From contig NZ_LFNG01000001.1 of NCBI RefSeq assembly GCF_001045435.1, positions 1-64,000 on the forward strand: a stretch of DNA of 64,000 nt, in the 5' to 3' direction. How positions within the stretch are numbered: position 1 is the first letter of the stretch; every line of letters begins with the position of its first letter. The DNA is from Chryseobacterium koreense CCUG 49689 (lineage in GTDB: Bacteria > Bacteroidota > Bacteroidia > Flavobacteriales > Weeksellaceae). Of the stretch, positions 7,859-16,771 are shown one piece after another. The notes under the pieces were generated by a model, which did no database searches, had not been told where the DNA came from, and saw only the letters and a list, made by a program, of their open reading frames with translations. The position numbers and the translations under genes are program-made.

Positions 7859-8392
7859 TCAATCCCTCAACTTATGTTCAATCTGAAGCGTTTTCTTGTG
7901 AAAATACTTGATCGGATAAGCTGTAATGAAAACTACCAAAAGTCCGATCAAACATCCGATCAAAACCGAAATGAACCTTTCTATTGGCGCGATATAGCCT
8001 TCGTCTGGCTTTTCTATTAAAATGATAATCATCGCCACGATGGCGGTCCTTACCACATTAAGCAGATTGAAAGTTTTGCATATTACGGCTCCGAGAATGA
8101 TTCCGATCATTACCTTCAAATAAGTGTCGATGGGAAAAAATACTACCGCAAAACCAGACAGCGCACCAATGAAATTGGCTTTTACCCGGTCAATAGAGAG
8201 TTTCCAGCTGTCTTTCGCTTCGGGGGAAATCACCAGCAAAACCGAAATCAGCGCCCAAAACAAATCGTATTGTGGGATGGACTTCATCAGCACATAACCG
8301 ATGCTGAAACCGATCAACGACCTACAGATATAGATGAAGAGTGGCGAGAAAATGAATCCCCGAAATCCTGAAATAGTCGCAGATTTATCCAT
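7859..8392 (-). CDS. FUSC-like inner-membrane protein
   Basis: A 177-aa protein with about five to six hydrophobic helices. It has an early FSIGYVLMKSIPQYDLFWALISVLLVISP segment (residues ~28-56), the usual first FUSC helices, and closing helices that end in a basic cytosolic tail. It resembles the membrane half of the FUSC / aromatic acid exporter family (compare YccS, AaeB N-termini) without the large cytoplasmic domain. It may be a short stand-alone member. It is co-directional with the thiolase gene 48 bp downstream, so the two could be co-transcribed. Confidence 0.65.
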   Translation of the reverse strand: MDKSATISGFRGFIFSPLFIYICRSLIGFSIGYVLMKSIPQYDLFWALISVLLVISPEAKDSWKLSIDRVKANFIGALSGFAVVFFPIDTYLKVMIGIILGAVICKTFNLLNVVRTAIVAMIIILIEKPDEGYIAPIERFISVLIGCLIGLLVVFITAYPIKYFHKKTLQIEHKLRD

Positions 8393-8446
8393 TTGATGAA
8401 TGTTTTCTCCTGCAAAAATAACCTTTGTTATTTTAATGATAAAGTT

Positions 8447-8545
8447 TTAAGCCAGATCTTCATTAAATTTCGTGGAAGTTTTTGAGCGGATTTCCTCTAA
8501 AGTTGTTCTCGCCATCAATTCGGTAAAAGTAAGTTTCCCGCCCAT
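8447..8545 (-). pseudogene. Remnant of a 3-oxoacid CoA-transferase subunit B C-terminus (probable)
   Basis: On the minus strand 32 codons read MGGKLTFTELMARTTLEEIR and then SKTSTKFNEDLA-stop. This is the kind of C-terminus seen in the beta subunit of succinyl-CoA:3-oxoacid CoA-transferases (G-K-L-x-x-x-E-L…T-L-E-E-V-R…T-x-x-x-F). The rest of the gene is absent, because the MBL hydrolase gene ends 27 bp upstream. Such transferases commonly neighbour PcaF-type thiolases, which fits the thiolase 640 bp downstream. It could instead be an unrelated micro-ORF. Confidence 0.4.
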
Positions 8546-8571
8546 AAATCGAAAAACTGCTAAATCTGTAC

Positions 8572-9684
8572 TCAAAAGTCCTGCCACCATTTCTCATAAA
8601 CCTTCACATCATCCATCCAGTCTACTTTTTCGCCAATTTTCGGATACAGAATCCTCAAGTCATCGGTATTCAGCTCCGCCATTTTTTGCAGTGGTTCAAA
8701 CCAGGGATGAGGTGCCAAAGAAAATTTGGAATTGTGAACGGGAATCATGCGCTTTGCGTTCAAATCCTTCATCGCCTGGATATTTTGCCCTGGAAGAAAG
8801 TGGATGTATTTCCAGTCTTTATTATATTGCCCGTTTTCCAGGATGGCTAAATCGATCCTGCCGTATTTTTCGCCAATCTGCTTGAAATGGTCACCGTAAC
8901 CGCTGTCTCCACCAATGTAGATTCGCTGGTTCGGTGTTTCCAAAACAAAACTTGACCAAAGCGATTGGTTGGCCTTCAATCCGCGTCCTGAAAAATGCCG
9001 CGCCGGCTCTGCAGTAACCTTGAAGCCATCTCCTAAATCAGAACTTTCCTGCCAATCAAGCTCGATGATGTTTTTCGGGTCAAATCCCCAAAATTCCAAA
9101 TGTTCGGCGGTTCCCAATCCGGTAATTATTTTCTTGATTCGTGGGAAAATTTTGGTCACGGTTCCATAATCGAGGTGATCCCAATGGTCGTGGGTGATCA
9201 CGAGGAAATCGAGTTCAGGAATGTCTTCCGGTTTGTAGATGTCACTGCCTTTAAAAGCTTTCGCGGTAAACGAAAAAGGTGATGCATAACCGCTAAATAC
9301 GGGATCCACCAGAATTTTCACGCCGTCAGTTTGCAAGAAGTAGGAGGAATGCCCCATCCAAACGTAAACATTTTCATGAGGGTCTATATTTTTCAAGTCG
9401 CTTTTCTCGAAATGAAAAGCTTTTGGAGGAAATCTATTCGGGGTTTTCCCGAAAATGAACCGAAACATTGCTTCAGGCATTGAAGTTCCTTCCGCCAGTT
9501 GAGGCGTGTAACTCAGATTCTGAAATTTCCCGTCTTTATAATTTGGAGATTTTAGGATTCTTTCTAAACGAGCTCCAGAAGGAAGTTTTCCAAATTTTTT
9601 TTGTTTCATAATGATATAGGCGGAAACCGACAGGATTCCCACAAGTATTAAAAGTGATCGTGCGATTTGCTTCAGGATTTTCAT
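8572..9684 (-). CDS. MBL-fold metallo-hydrolase with N-terminal membrane anchor
   Basis: An N-terminal hydrophobic helix (residues ~8-25) places the enzyme in the inner membrane or periplasm. The metallo-beta-lactamase core carries THDHWDHLD (H165, H167, D169, H170) plus later metal ligands in AEPARHFSG, the aspartate in GGDSGYG and the histidine in PVHNSKF. The length (370 aa) and the motif order match the NAPE-PLD/UlaG-like group of lipid-associated hydrolases. The substrate is unknown. I use the ATG at 9684; a TTG three codons upstream is possible. It is transcribed toward the FUSC-like gene but separated from it by the remnant. Confidence 0.85.
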   Translation of the reverse strand: MKILKQIARSLLILVGILSVSAYIIMKQKKFGKLPSGARLERILKSPNYKDGKFQNLSYTPQLAEGTSMPEAMFRFIFGKTPNRFPPKAFHFEKSDLKNIDPHENVYVWMGHSSYFLQTDGVKILVDPVFSGYASPFSFTAKAFKGSDIYKPEDIPELDFLVITHDHWDHLDYGTVTKIFPRIKKIITGLGTAEHLEFWGFDPKNIIELDWQESSDLGDGFKVTAEPARHFSGRGLKANQSLWSSFVLETPNQRIYIGGDSGYGDHFKQIGEKYGRIDLAILENGQYNKDWKYIHFLPGQNIQAMKDLNAKRMIPVHNSKFSLAPHPWFEPLQKMAELNTDDLRILYPKIGEKVDWMDDVKVYEKWWQDF

Positions 9685-9851
9685 TTTTTGCAAAGACGGA
9701 TGGACCGGCTAAATTACCTTAAAATTTATAGCTGGAATTGGCTAATCCGCATTCAGATTGATAAAAATCATTTTTGAAGTTAATTTTAAATAAATAATTT
9801 TTTCTCTCGCTTATTTTATTTAATTTTAATCAACCTTAAAAATTTACAGCT

Positions 9852-10277
9852 ATGCACGAGAATGTAGTCGTTAAACAAAGAGTTAACGCACCTGTAGACA
9901 AAGTTTGGAGCGCGATCACCGACAAAGCGCAAATGAAGAAATGGTATTTCGATATTCCTGATTTTGAAATTGGCATCCACAAACAGTTCAATTTTTACGA
10001 ACCCGGAAACGAGAAGAAATTCCATCATCACGCAGAAATCCTGGAAGTAATACCTAACGTGAAATTGAAGCACACCTGGACTTATCCAGAATTTTCTAAG
10101 GAAAAAACCATCGTAAGGTGGGAACTGGAACCGGACGGAGACGGAACCATGGTAACTTTAACGCATAAGGGACTTGAGAACTTTGAACATTTGGGCAAAG
10201 ATTTCGAAAAACAGAGTTTCGAGCAAGGATGGAACGGAATCGTGGGCAAGAGCCTAAAAGAGTTCGTGGAAAATTGA
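9852..10277 (+). CDS. SRPBCC (AHSA1-like) domain protein
   Basis: A 141-aa START-like domain protein. The N-terminal VVKQRVNAPVDKVWSAITD is the typical first strand and helix of the AHSA1/SRPBCC family, followed by MKKWYFDIPDFEIG and a C-terminal long helix (EKQSFEQGWNGIVGKSLKEF). Such domains bind hydrophobic ligands or act as Hsp90 co-chaperone-like modules, but no specific partner can be assigned. A second SRPBCC gene follows 286 bp downstream on the same strand, after a terminator, so the two are separately transcribed. Confidence 0.85.
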   Translation: MHENVVVKQRVNAPVDKVWSAITDKAQMKKWYFDIPDFEIGIHKQFNFYEPGNEKKFHHHAEILEVIPNVKLKHTWTYPEFSKEKTIVRWELEPDGDGTMVTLTHKGLENFEHLGKDFEKQSFEQGWNGIVGKSLKEFVEN

Positions 10278-10294
10278 CGACATATTTTTATCAG

Positions 10295-10326
10295 AGCGGG
10301 TTTTTTTGAAGCCCGCTTTTTTTTTA
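10295..10326 (+). terminator. Terminator after the first SRPBCC gene
   Basis: A GC-rich stem AGCGGG/CCCGCT with an 11-nt loop is followed by nine T residues. Confidence 0.75.
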
Positions 10327-10563
10327 ACTTTATCCTACAAAAGTGATGAAGTCGGTCCCGTTTTCAAGTGGAATCAGTAATGGTAAAATTATGTTTGATA
10401 CGAAATTTATTCAAAAATGAGAATGATTGTTCAAGATTAATTTCGCTGACAGATGAAAAACGATTGATAGAAGTTCCCTAATCGGCGTGATGATATTTCT
10501 AAACATCGTAACTTTACTAATATTAAAAAATACATTGAACCAAAATAAATACTCGTACAAGAT

Positions 10564-11025
10564 ATGATGGAAAACCAAAATTTTGCAGAAGCAGGAATGT
10601 TGATCAGAAAGCCGGTTGCAGAGGTTTTCAACGCATTTGTCAATCCGGAAGTAACCACCAATTTCTGGTTCACCAAGTCCACCGGAAAGTTGGAAGAAGG
10701 AGAGGAGGTTATCTGGACGTGGGAAATGTATGACCTCCACGTTCCGGTAAAAGTAGCGCAGATTGTTCCCAACGAACTGATTGAAGTGGAATGGGGGAAC
10801 TATAATGAGATGAACAGAGTGGTTTTTACTTTCAAGAAAATTGCGGAGAACGAAACTTTTGTTCAGGTGGTCAATGACCTGTTTAAAGGAAATGCCGAGG
10901 AATTGAAAAGTCAAATCCGGGATTCCACAGGTGGTTTTAATCTGGTGATGGCGGGTTGCAAAGCATGGCTAGAATTTGGAATTCATTTGAATTTGATTCG
11001 GGACCGGTTTCCGATGGGGAAATGA
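10564..11025 (+). CDS. SRPBCC domain protein (second copy)
   Basis: A 153-aa protein. IRKPVAEVFNAFVNPEVTTNF gives the first strand and helix of a START-like domain, followed by the W-T-W-x-M pattern and the terminal helix (…GFNLVMAGCKAWLEFGI). It is only distantly similar to the SRPBCC protein upstream, so this is not a recent duplication. The ligand is unknown. The preceding ~240 bp has no gene. Confidence 0.85.
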   Translation: MMENQNFAEAGMLIRKPVAEVFNAFVNPEVTTNFWFTKSTGKLEEGEEVIWTWEMYDLHVPVKVAQIVPNELIEVEWGNYNEMNRVVFTFKKIAENETFVQVVNDLFKGNAEELKSQIRDSTGGFNLVMAGCKAWLEFGIHLNLIRDRFPMGK

Positions 11026-11220
11026 AGGATATGGATGCACTCCGTAGCATTTTGGATTTCGCCGCGCATTGAATTTCCTTTGAAAGAGAATTTTTTGCGC
11101 AGTGAAATTTCTAAGCGTGAATGACCAGTAAATTTTGTGTGAAGGATTCGCCGCTTTTACCGAGAAATATGGTGGTTTAATTCATACATCGCAAGTTTTA
11201 ATAATACAACAAAAGGCCGT

Positions 11221-11877
11221 ATGAAAATAATATTAACCGGAGCGACCGGAATGGTTGGAAATGGTGTGTTGCGGATATTGCTGAAAAGAGATGATATCCA
11301 GGAAGTCCTTTCAATCAGCAGAAGACCGAGTGGGATTTCTAACCCAAAACTGAAGGAAATCTTGCATGAGGATTTCTGTGATTTGTCGGCGATTGCGCAT
11401 GAAATGAAGGGTTATGACGCTGTTTTGTTTTGCTTGGGAATTTCATCGGTGGGAATTTCTAAGGATCGATACTTTCAGATTACCCACACTTTGACGATGC
11501 ATTTTGCGGAAACCTTCAAAAAGGAAAATCCCGAGGGAAGATTCTGCTACATTTCGGGAGCCGGAACGGATTCCAATGAAAAAGGTTCCGGTTGGGCAGC
11601 GGTGAAAGGAAAGACTGAAAATGATTTGATCAAGCTTTTGGGAAACAATGCCTATAATTTTCGTCCCGCTTTCATGAAGCCGGTTGCCGGACAGGATTTT
11701 GTGAATCGATGGTATGCCTATTTTTCCTGGATGGATGCGATTTTCAAACCGCTGTTCCCGAATTATTTCGGAACGGTAGAAGAAGTTGCAAACTCGATGG
11801 CGAATGTGGCCCAGAAAGGATATTCGAGTCAGGTTCTGGAAGGGAAGGATATTTCGATTACGGCGAAAAATATCTGA
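11221..11877 (+). CDS. NAD(P)-binding Rossmann-fold oxidoreductase/epimerase-like protein
   Basis: The N-terminus MKIILTGATGMVGNGVLRIL carries the G-x-x-G-x-x-G dinucleotide-binding loop of atypical/extended SDR proteins. At 218 aa it is short for an epimerase and lacks a clear YxxxK pair, although the conserved segment SGAGTDSNEKGSGWAAVKGKT places a lysine in the expected region. It resembles the NAD-dependent epimerase/HTATIP2-like group. The substrate is unknown. A structured RNA element lies directly downstream. Confidence 0.75.
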   Translation: MKIILTGATGMVGNGVLRILLKRDDIQEVLSISRRPSGISNPKLKEILHEDFCDLSAIAHEMKGYDAVLFCLGISSVGISKDRYFQITHTLTMHFAETFKKENPEGRFCYISGAGTDSNEKGSGWAAVKGKTENDLIKLLGNNAYNFRPAFMKPVAGQDFVNRWYAYFSWMDAIFKPLFPNYFGTVEEVANSMANVAQKGYSSQVLEGKDISITAKNI

Positions 11878-11910
11878 GGAAAATACCTGCGCAAAAGCGA
11901 CTGGTCTGGT

Positions 11911-12000
11911 TATTAGCCCCGATCGCAACGGCATCCTTTTTTGTTTTTCGCGATGGATGACGCATGGGCAAAACAAAAAAGATATAGTGGAGAGCGGGAC
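11911..12000 (+). ncRNA. Structured RNA element (Flavo-1-like, tentative)
   Basis: A perfect 12-bp inner stem pairs 11936-11947 (CTTTTTTGTTTT) with 11970-11981 (AAAACAAAAAAG). A flanking outer helix joins CCCG at 11918-11921 to CGGG at 11995-11998. The flanking words AGCCCCGAT…CGGCATCC and GATATAG-GGAGAGCGGGACT resemble a repeated intergenic element I recall from many Flavobacteriia. Rfam's Flavo-1 motif is my guess, from memory. It may act as a 3' element or terminator of the preceding gene. Confidence 0.5.
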
Positions 12001-12040
12001 TGCTCTTCGGAAAAATCCCAGTCTTGTTGCTCCTAATCAG

Positions 12041-12865
12041 TTACTTTGCTTTTGCTTCCAATTCGTTTCTTTTCTGCACTTTTCTGAAGGTGTAGGAGCT
12101 CATGATGATGCTGAATTCATAGAGCAACAATAGTGGGAATGCGGCCATGAGCATGCTCAAAACATCTGCGGGAGTTACGATTGCTGCGACTACCATGATC
12201 AATACTATGGCGTGACGACGGTAGGTTTTCATGAAAGTTGGTGTGAGAATTCCGATATTGGTGAGGAAATACACGATGACGGGGAAAAGGAAGATCACGC
12301 CCATTCCCAAAACGACCTGCAAAAATAAGGTGGTGTAATCGCTCAAATCGTAGAGCGGCACGATGATGTCTGAGATTTTGAAGATGACTCCGAAATTGAT
12401 CGCGAAAGGCAAGATCAGAAAATAGCCACATAGAATTCCGGCGAGAAAAAGAATCCAAACAAAATTGATCAGGAAAACCGAGTTTTTTCGTTCTTTGGGA
12501 TGCAAAGCGGGACTGATGAACCGCCACAGTTCCCAGATGATGTATGGAAACGCCAAAACCATTCCTCCGAACATGGAAACCGCCATCATTACGTTGAATT
12601 GCTGGTAAAGTTTCTGTACCCGGACCGGAAAATCGTGGGGAAGTTTGATGCTGTCGTGACCGAGAACCATATTGGAAAAGTGGTTTACGATGCGGAAAGT
12701 GGGGAAATTGTTTCTGGTAGGTCCAAAGAAAACATGGTCCATAATCCAGTTGATATTAAATCCGACAATAAATGCGCCCACTACAATTGCGATGATAGAG
12801 CGGATCAGATGTCCGCGCAGTTCGCCGATGTGTCCCCAAAATGACATTTCTTTTCCCTGGTTCAC
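12041..12865 (-). CDS. tatC: Sec-independent protein translocase subunit TatC
   Basis: TatC is the polytopic receptor of the twin-arginine pathway that binds RR signal peptides and assembles with TatA. The N-terminal MSFWGHIGELRGHLIRS is the family's signature cytoplasmic segment, and the conserved PFPY-like loop appears as LAFPYIIWELWRFISPALHPKERK. Six membrane helices are expected in the 274 residues. The start shown is a GTG at 12865 (MNQGKEMSFWGH); an ATG at 12847 is an alternative. No tatA gene is adjacent. The upstream gene on the same strand is the KdsD-like isomerase, 150 bp away. Confidence 0.95.
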   Translation of the reverse strand: MNQGKEMSFWGHIGELRGHLIRSIIAIVVGAFIVGFNINWIMDHVFFGPTRNNFPTFRIVNHFSNMVLGHDSIKLPHDFPVRVQKLYQQFNVMMAVSMFGGMVLAFPYIIWELWRFISPALHPKERKNSVFLINFVWILFLAGILCGYFLILPFAINFGVIFKISDIIVPLYDLSDYTTLFLQVVLGMGVIFLFPVIVYFLTNIGILTPTFMKTYRRHAIVLIMVVAAIVTPADVLSMLMAAFPLLLLYEFSIIMSSYTFRKVQKRNELEAKAK

Positions 12866-13014
12866 GAAATATTTTATTTAATAATTGAAGTTGCGAAATT
12901 ACGAAAAAATGGTTGCAGTTGGTGCAGGCTGCACTTGCTGTTTAGTCCTATATTTCGCGAAATTCTCGATGCAGCAAATTCATTCGAAGAAATGGATCTC
13001 GAAGCGAATTCACT

Positions 13015-13974
13015 TTAATTAATCCCCTCGTCCAAAAGTCTGTGAATATCAATAATTCCAAAGTATTTTCCGTTTTCTGTGACGATCAGTTGACCGATGT
13101 TTTTCTCTTTCAAAATCGACATGGCTTCTTTCGCGAGACGGTCTTTTTCTATGCTTTTGGGGTTTTGGGACATGATGTCTTTAGCGGAAATTTTTGAGAG
13201 GTCCTGTTCGCTCATCAACATTCGGCGCAAATCGCCGTCTGTGATGACGCCGGTAATTTCTTCGCCGTTGGTAACTACGGTGATTCCATGCGTGGAACCA
13301 CTGATGGAAATGATGATCTCGCGGATTTCGGCGTCTTCAGAAACTAGTGGTTTTTGGGAAGAGAGAAATTGCTCAACTTTTGCGGTGAGGTTTTTTCCCA
13401 GACTTCCGCCCGGATGGAATTTGGCGAAATCTTTTTGCTGGAAATCATTGATCTCCATCAGACAAACCGCCAAAGCGTCTCCCAACGCCATCTGAACCGT
13501 GGTTGAACTTGTGGGTGCCAGTTTAATCGGGCAAGCTTCTTTCTCCACGTGGCTGTTCAAAACGATATCTGAGAACTCTGCGAGTTTGGAGTTGAGATTT
13601 CCAGTCATGCCGATCAGCGCGGAAGAATATTCCTTCAAAAAAGGTGCGAGATTCACTATTTCAGGTGAATTGCCTGAATTGGAAATGCATAAGACCACGT
13701 CTGTTTTTTGGATCACGCCCAAATCGCCGTGAATCGCTTCCGAGGCATGAAGAAACTGAGACGGTGTTCCGGTGGAATTCAGCGTTGCAACGATTTTGTT
13801 TCCCACATGAGCCGATTTCCCGATTCCTACAATGATGAGCTTTCCTTTTGCAGAATTGATGATTTCTACGGCTTTCAGAAAATTCTCGTCAAGTCGGTTT
13901 TTAAGGTTTTCGAGTTCTGAGATTTCTATGGAAATAGATTCTTTCGCGATTTTTAGGATATTTTCGTTATTCAT
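13015..13974 (-). CDS. kdsD: KpsF/GutQ family sugar-phosphate isomerase (D-arabinose 5-phosphate isomerase)
   Basis: It converts ribulose 5-phosphate to arabinose 5-phosphate for Kdo synthesis. The SIS domain (residues ~40-180) has GKLIIVGIGKSAHVGNKIVATLNSTGTPS and the acidic/His segment HASEAIHGDLG. A CBS pair follows (~200-319), with DIMSQNPKSIEKDRLAKEA. The length of 319 aa is typical. A single fused SIS-CBS-CBS arrangement fits KdsD/KpsF. It is divergent from recQ, with a 180-bp shared upstream region. Confidence 0.92.
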   Translation of the reverse strand: MNNENILKIAKESISIEISELENLKNRLDENFLKAVEIINSAKGKLIIVGIGKSAHVGNKIVATLNSTGTPSQFLHASEAIHGDLGVIQKTDVVLCISNSGNSPEIVNLAPFLKEYSSALIGMTGNLNSKLAEFSDIVLNSHVEKEACPIKLAPTSSTTVQMALGDALAVCLMEINDFQQKDFAKFHPGGSLGKNLTAKVEQFLSSQKPLVSEDAEIREIIISISGSTHGITVVTNGEEITGVITDGDLRRMLMSEQDLSKISAKDIMSQNPKSIEKDRLAKEAMSILKEKNIGQLIVTENGKYFGIIDIHRLLDEGIN

Positions 13975-14155
13975 TTTCGAATTTCAGGTTTTAGACTATT
14001 GATCCCTAGTAATTTAGGTGAAAGCGACCCAGGTTTTTCATCGGCTGATTCCTCACTTTTAACAAAAATTTAAGCAAAGAAAAGTTTCATTTTTTTCTAA
14101 TCTGATTTTTATTTTCTAACTTTGGGTAAAATGCAAATTTAGCAAACAATATTCA

Positions 14156-16360
14156 ATGAAGACAAAAATCGCCGAATTATCGAAGGAATTGAAGAAGTTA
14201 TTCGGCTTCTCTACATTTAAAGGACAACAGGAAGAAATCATACAAACGCTGCTCGATGGAAAGGATGTTTTCGTTTTAATGCCGACCGGAGGAGGAAAAT
14301 CGCTTTGTTATCAGTTGCCAGCACTCATTTCTGAAGGAACCGCCATCGTGGTTTCGCCATTAATCGCACTGATGAAAAACCAGGTGGATGCGGTCAATGG
14401 ACTTTCCGAAGCGGAAGGAGTTGCCCACGTTTTGAATTCATCCTTAAATAAAACCCAGACCAAACAGGTTTTCGACGACATCAAATCTGGAAAAACCAAA
14501 CTTTTGTATGTTGCTCCAGAATCACTGATCAAGGAAGAATATCTTGAGTTTTTGAAGGAGGTGAAAATCTCGTTCGTGGCAATCGACGAGGCGCACTGCA
14601 TTTCTGAATGGGGACACGATTTCCGCCCGGAATACAGGAACCTGAAACTCATCATCGACAAGATTGCGGATGTACCTGTAATCGCGTTGACCGCCACTGC
14701 AACTCCAAAGGTTCAGGACGATATCCAAAAAACTTTGGGAATGACGAATGCAGTGGTGTTCAAGGAAAGTTTCAACAGACCGAATCTGTTCTACGAGATT
14801 CGCCCGAAAATCAACGTGGACAAAGAAATCGTGAAATTCATCAACAAGAATAAGGGGAAATCCGGAATCGTCTATTGCCTGAGCCGAAGAAAAGTGGAGG
14901 AATTCGCGCAACTTCTTCAGGTGAATGGAATTAACGCGCTTCCTTACCACGCCGGTTTAGACCAAAAAACCAGAGTCGCCAATCAGGACAAATTCTTGAT
15001 GGAGGAATGTGACGTGATTGTAGCCACTATAGCTTTCGGAATGGGAATCGACAAGCCGGATGTGCGGTTTGTGATCCACTACGATATTCCAAAATCGCTC
15101 GAAAGTTATTACCAGGAAACGGGAAGGGCCGGAAGAGACGGCGGTGAAGGACATTGCCTCGCTTTCTACGATCCGAAAGATATCGAAAAACTGGAAAAGT
15201 TTCTAGCCCAAAAGCCGGTTTCCGAAAGGGAAATTGGTTTGCAATTGCTGAATGAAGTAGTAGGTTACGTAGAAACTTCCATGAGCAGAAGGCAGTATAT
15301 CCTCTATTATTTCGGAGAACAATTTGACCCTGTAAATGGCGATGGAGCGAAGATGTGCGACAATTCCGTAAATCCGCCAAAACTGAAAGAGGTGACCAAA
15401 GAATTGAAATTGGTGTTGACTTTGGTCAAAGATTTAGAGGAAAAATTTAAGACGAAAGATCTTATTGCAGTTATCGTTGGCAAAGAAAATCCGGTGACGA
15501 AATCCTATAAACTGGAATCCACGAAACATTTCGGAATCGGGAAAAATGAGTCCGAAAATTTCTGGAAATCGATTATCCGGCAAGCGACGGTGCAGAATTT
15601 TTTGGCTAAAGACATTGAAACTTACGGGGTGTTGAAAATAACCGAAAAAGGTCAGAAAGTCATTGACGGAAAAGACAAAAACGCTTTCCTGATCGCAGAA
15701 GACCGGGAATATAACCTGGAACAGCAGAAAGCCGATTCCGAGAAAATCCAGGTGCAACAAAGCGGTGGTTTAGACCAAAACCTTTTCAACCAATTGAAAG
15801 ATTTAAGGAAAACGGTTGCCAAAAAACACGGAATTCCGCCGTACACCGTTTTTATGGATCCCAGTTTGGAAGATATGACGGTGCAATATCCGATCACCGT
15901 GGAAGAAATTGGGAAAGTTTACGGGGTAGGTGAAGGAAAAGCAAAAAAATACGGAAAAGAATTTGCCGAGTTCATCAAAAAGTATGTGGAGGAAAACGAT
16001 ATTGAACGAACTCAGGATATGGTGCTGAAAGGTGTTGCGAACAAATCCAGCCACAAGGTTTTCATCATTCAAAGCACAGACAAAAAAATCGATCTGGAAG
16101 ACATCGCCAAGGCCAAAAACCTCTCCATCCAGGAACTGCTGAAGGAAATGGAGCAGATCGTGTATCAAGGAACAAAACTTAATATTGATTATTATATAGA
16201 CGAAAACTTTGATGAAGACATCGTGGAAGAATTCATGGAATTCATGCGGGAAAGCGAGAGTGACAGCATGAAGATTTTGCTGAAGGAATTTGGCGACGAT
16301 TTGACGGATGAGGAAGTGCGGATGTTGAGGATCAAATTTATTTCGGATGTAGCAAATTAG
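14156..16360 (+). CDS. recQ: ATP-dependent DNA helicase RecQ
   Basis: A 3'-5' superfamily 2 helicase of recombination and replication-fork repair. The order is [20 protein letters not shown] (motif 0), [12 protein letters not shown] (Walker A, ~residues 42-53), [18 protein letters not shown] (DEAH box and aromatic loop), the conserved TGRAGRDG motif VI, a zinc-binding/winged-helix RQC region that is poorly preserved (only one obvious Cys, in MCDNS), and an HRDC domain near residues 540-610. At 734 aa it is longer than E. coli RecQ by about 120 residues because of the C-terminal extension common in Bacteroidetes. The start is the ATG at 14156, preceded by a TAACTTTG -7-like box at 14117. Confidence 0.95.
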   Translation: MKTKIAELSKELKKLFGFSTFKGQQEEIIQTLLDGKDVFVLMPTGGGKSLCYQLPALISEGTAIVVSPLIALMKNQVDAVNGLSEAEGVAHVLNSSLNKTQTKQVFDDIKSGKTKLLYVAPESLIKEEYLEFLKEVKISFVAIDEAHCISEWGHDFRPEYRNLKLIIDKIADVPVIALTATATPKVQDDIQKTLGMTNAVVFKESFNRPNLFYEIRPKINVDKEIVKFINKNKGKSGIVYCLSRRKVEEFAQLLQVNGINALPYHAGLDQKTRVANQDKFLMEECDVIVATIAFGMGIDKPDVRFVIHYDIPKSLESYYQETGRAGRDGGEGHCLAFYDPKDIEKLEKFLAQKPVSEREIGLQLLNEVVGYVETSMSRRQYILYYFGEQFDPVNGDGAKMCDNSVNPPKLKEVTKELKLVLTLVKDLEEKFKTKDLIAVIVGKENPVTKSYKLESTKHFGIGKNESENFWKSIIRQATVQNFLAKDIETYGVLKITEKGQKVIDGKDKNAFLIAEDREYNLEQQKADSEKIQVQQSGGLDQNLFNQLKDLRKTVAKKHGIPPYTVFMDPSLEDMTVQYPITVEEIGKVYGVGEGKAKKYGKEFAEFIKKYVEENDIERTQDMVLKGVANKSSHKVFIIQSTDKKIDLEDIAKAKNLSIQELLKEMEQIVYQGTKLNIDYYIDENFDEDIVEEFMEFMRESESDSMKILLKEFGDDLTDEEVRMLRIKFISDVAN

Positions 16361-16771
16361 CATAAGTAAAACGCAATTGGTAATGGACGAGAAGATTTTA
16401 AATACAAAAAATCGAAATCCTGCAATGAGTCCGCGGTTTAGAAGATGAACGAATCATCCGCGAACTGCTTGATTTGAAGTTGCGGATTGAGAAACTGAAT
16501 TTGGTTTCCGAACCCAAACAAAAATGGAAGTGAAGGATGATTTCGAAGAAAGATGGGCAAGTGGAACGAATTCAGAGCAATCGAGGTCGGAATCAAAACG
16601 GAAAATTCGTGAGTGGTGGGGGAAATAGCAATTTTTTACACCAATGAAAACACTACATGGTACATTTTCTTTGACAGAAAAGATCACTGATTTCTGATTA
16701 ACCACCTTATTAACAACCACTCAAAAGACTTCTCGGAATTATTATAAATTTGGAATTGCACAAGCTTTTTG
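16361..16771. other. 411-bp interval without a recognised gene
   Basis: Between recQ and the glycosyltransferase I see no intact gene. A 32-codon open stretch at 16435-16533 (GLEDERIIRELLDLKLRIEK…, then a stop) has coiled-coil-like composition and may be a gene remnant, but it has no upstream start and I cannot place it. There is no strong terminator for recQ. Confidence 0.5.
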
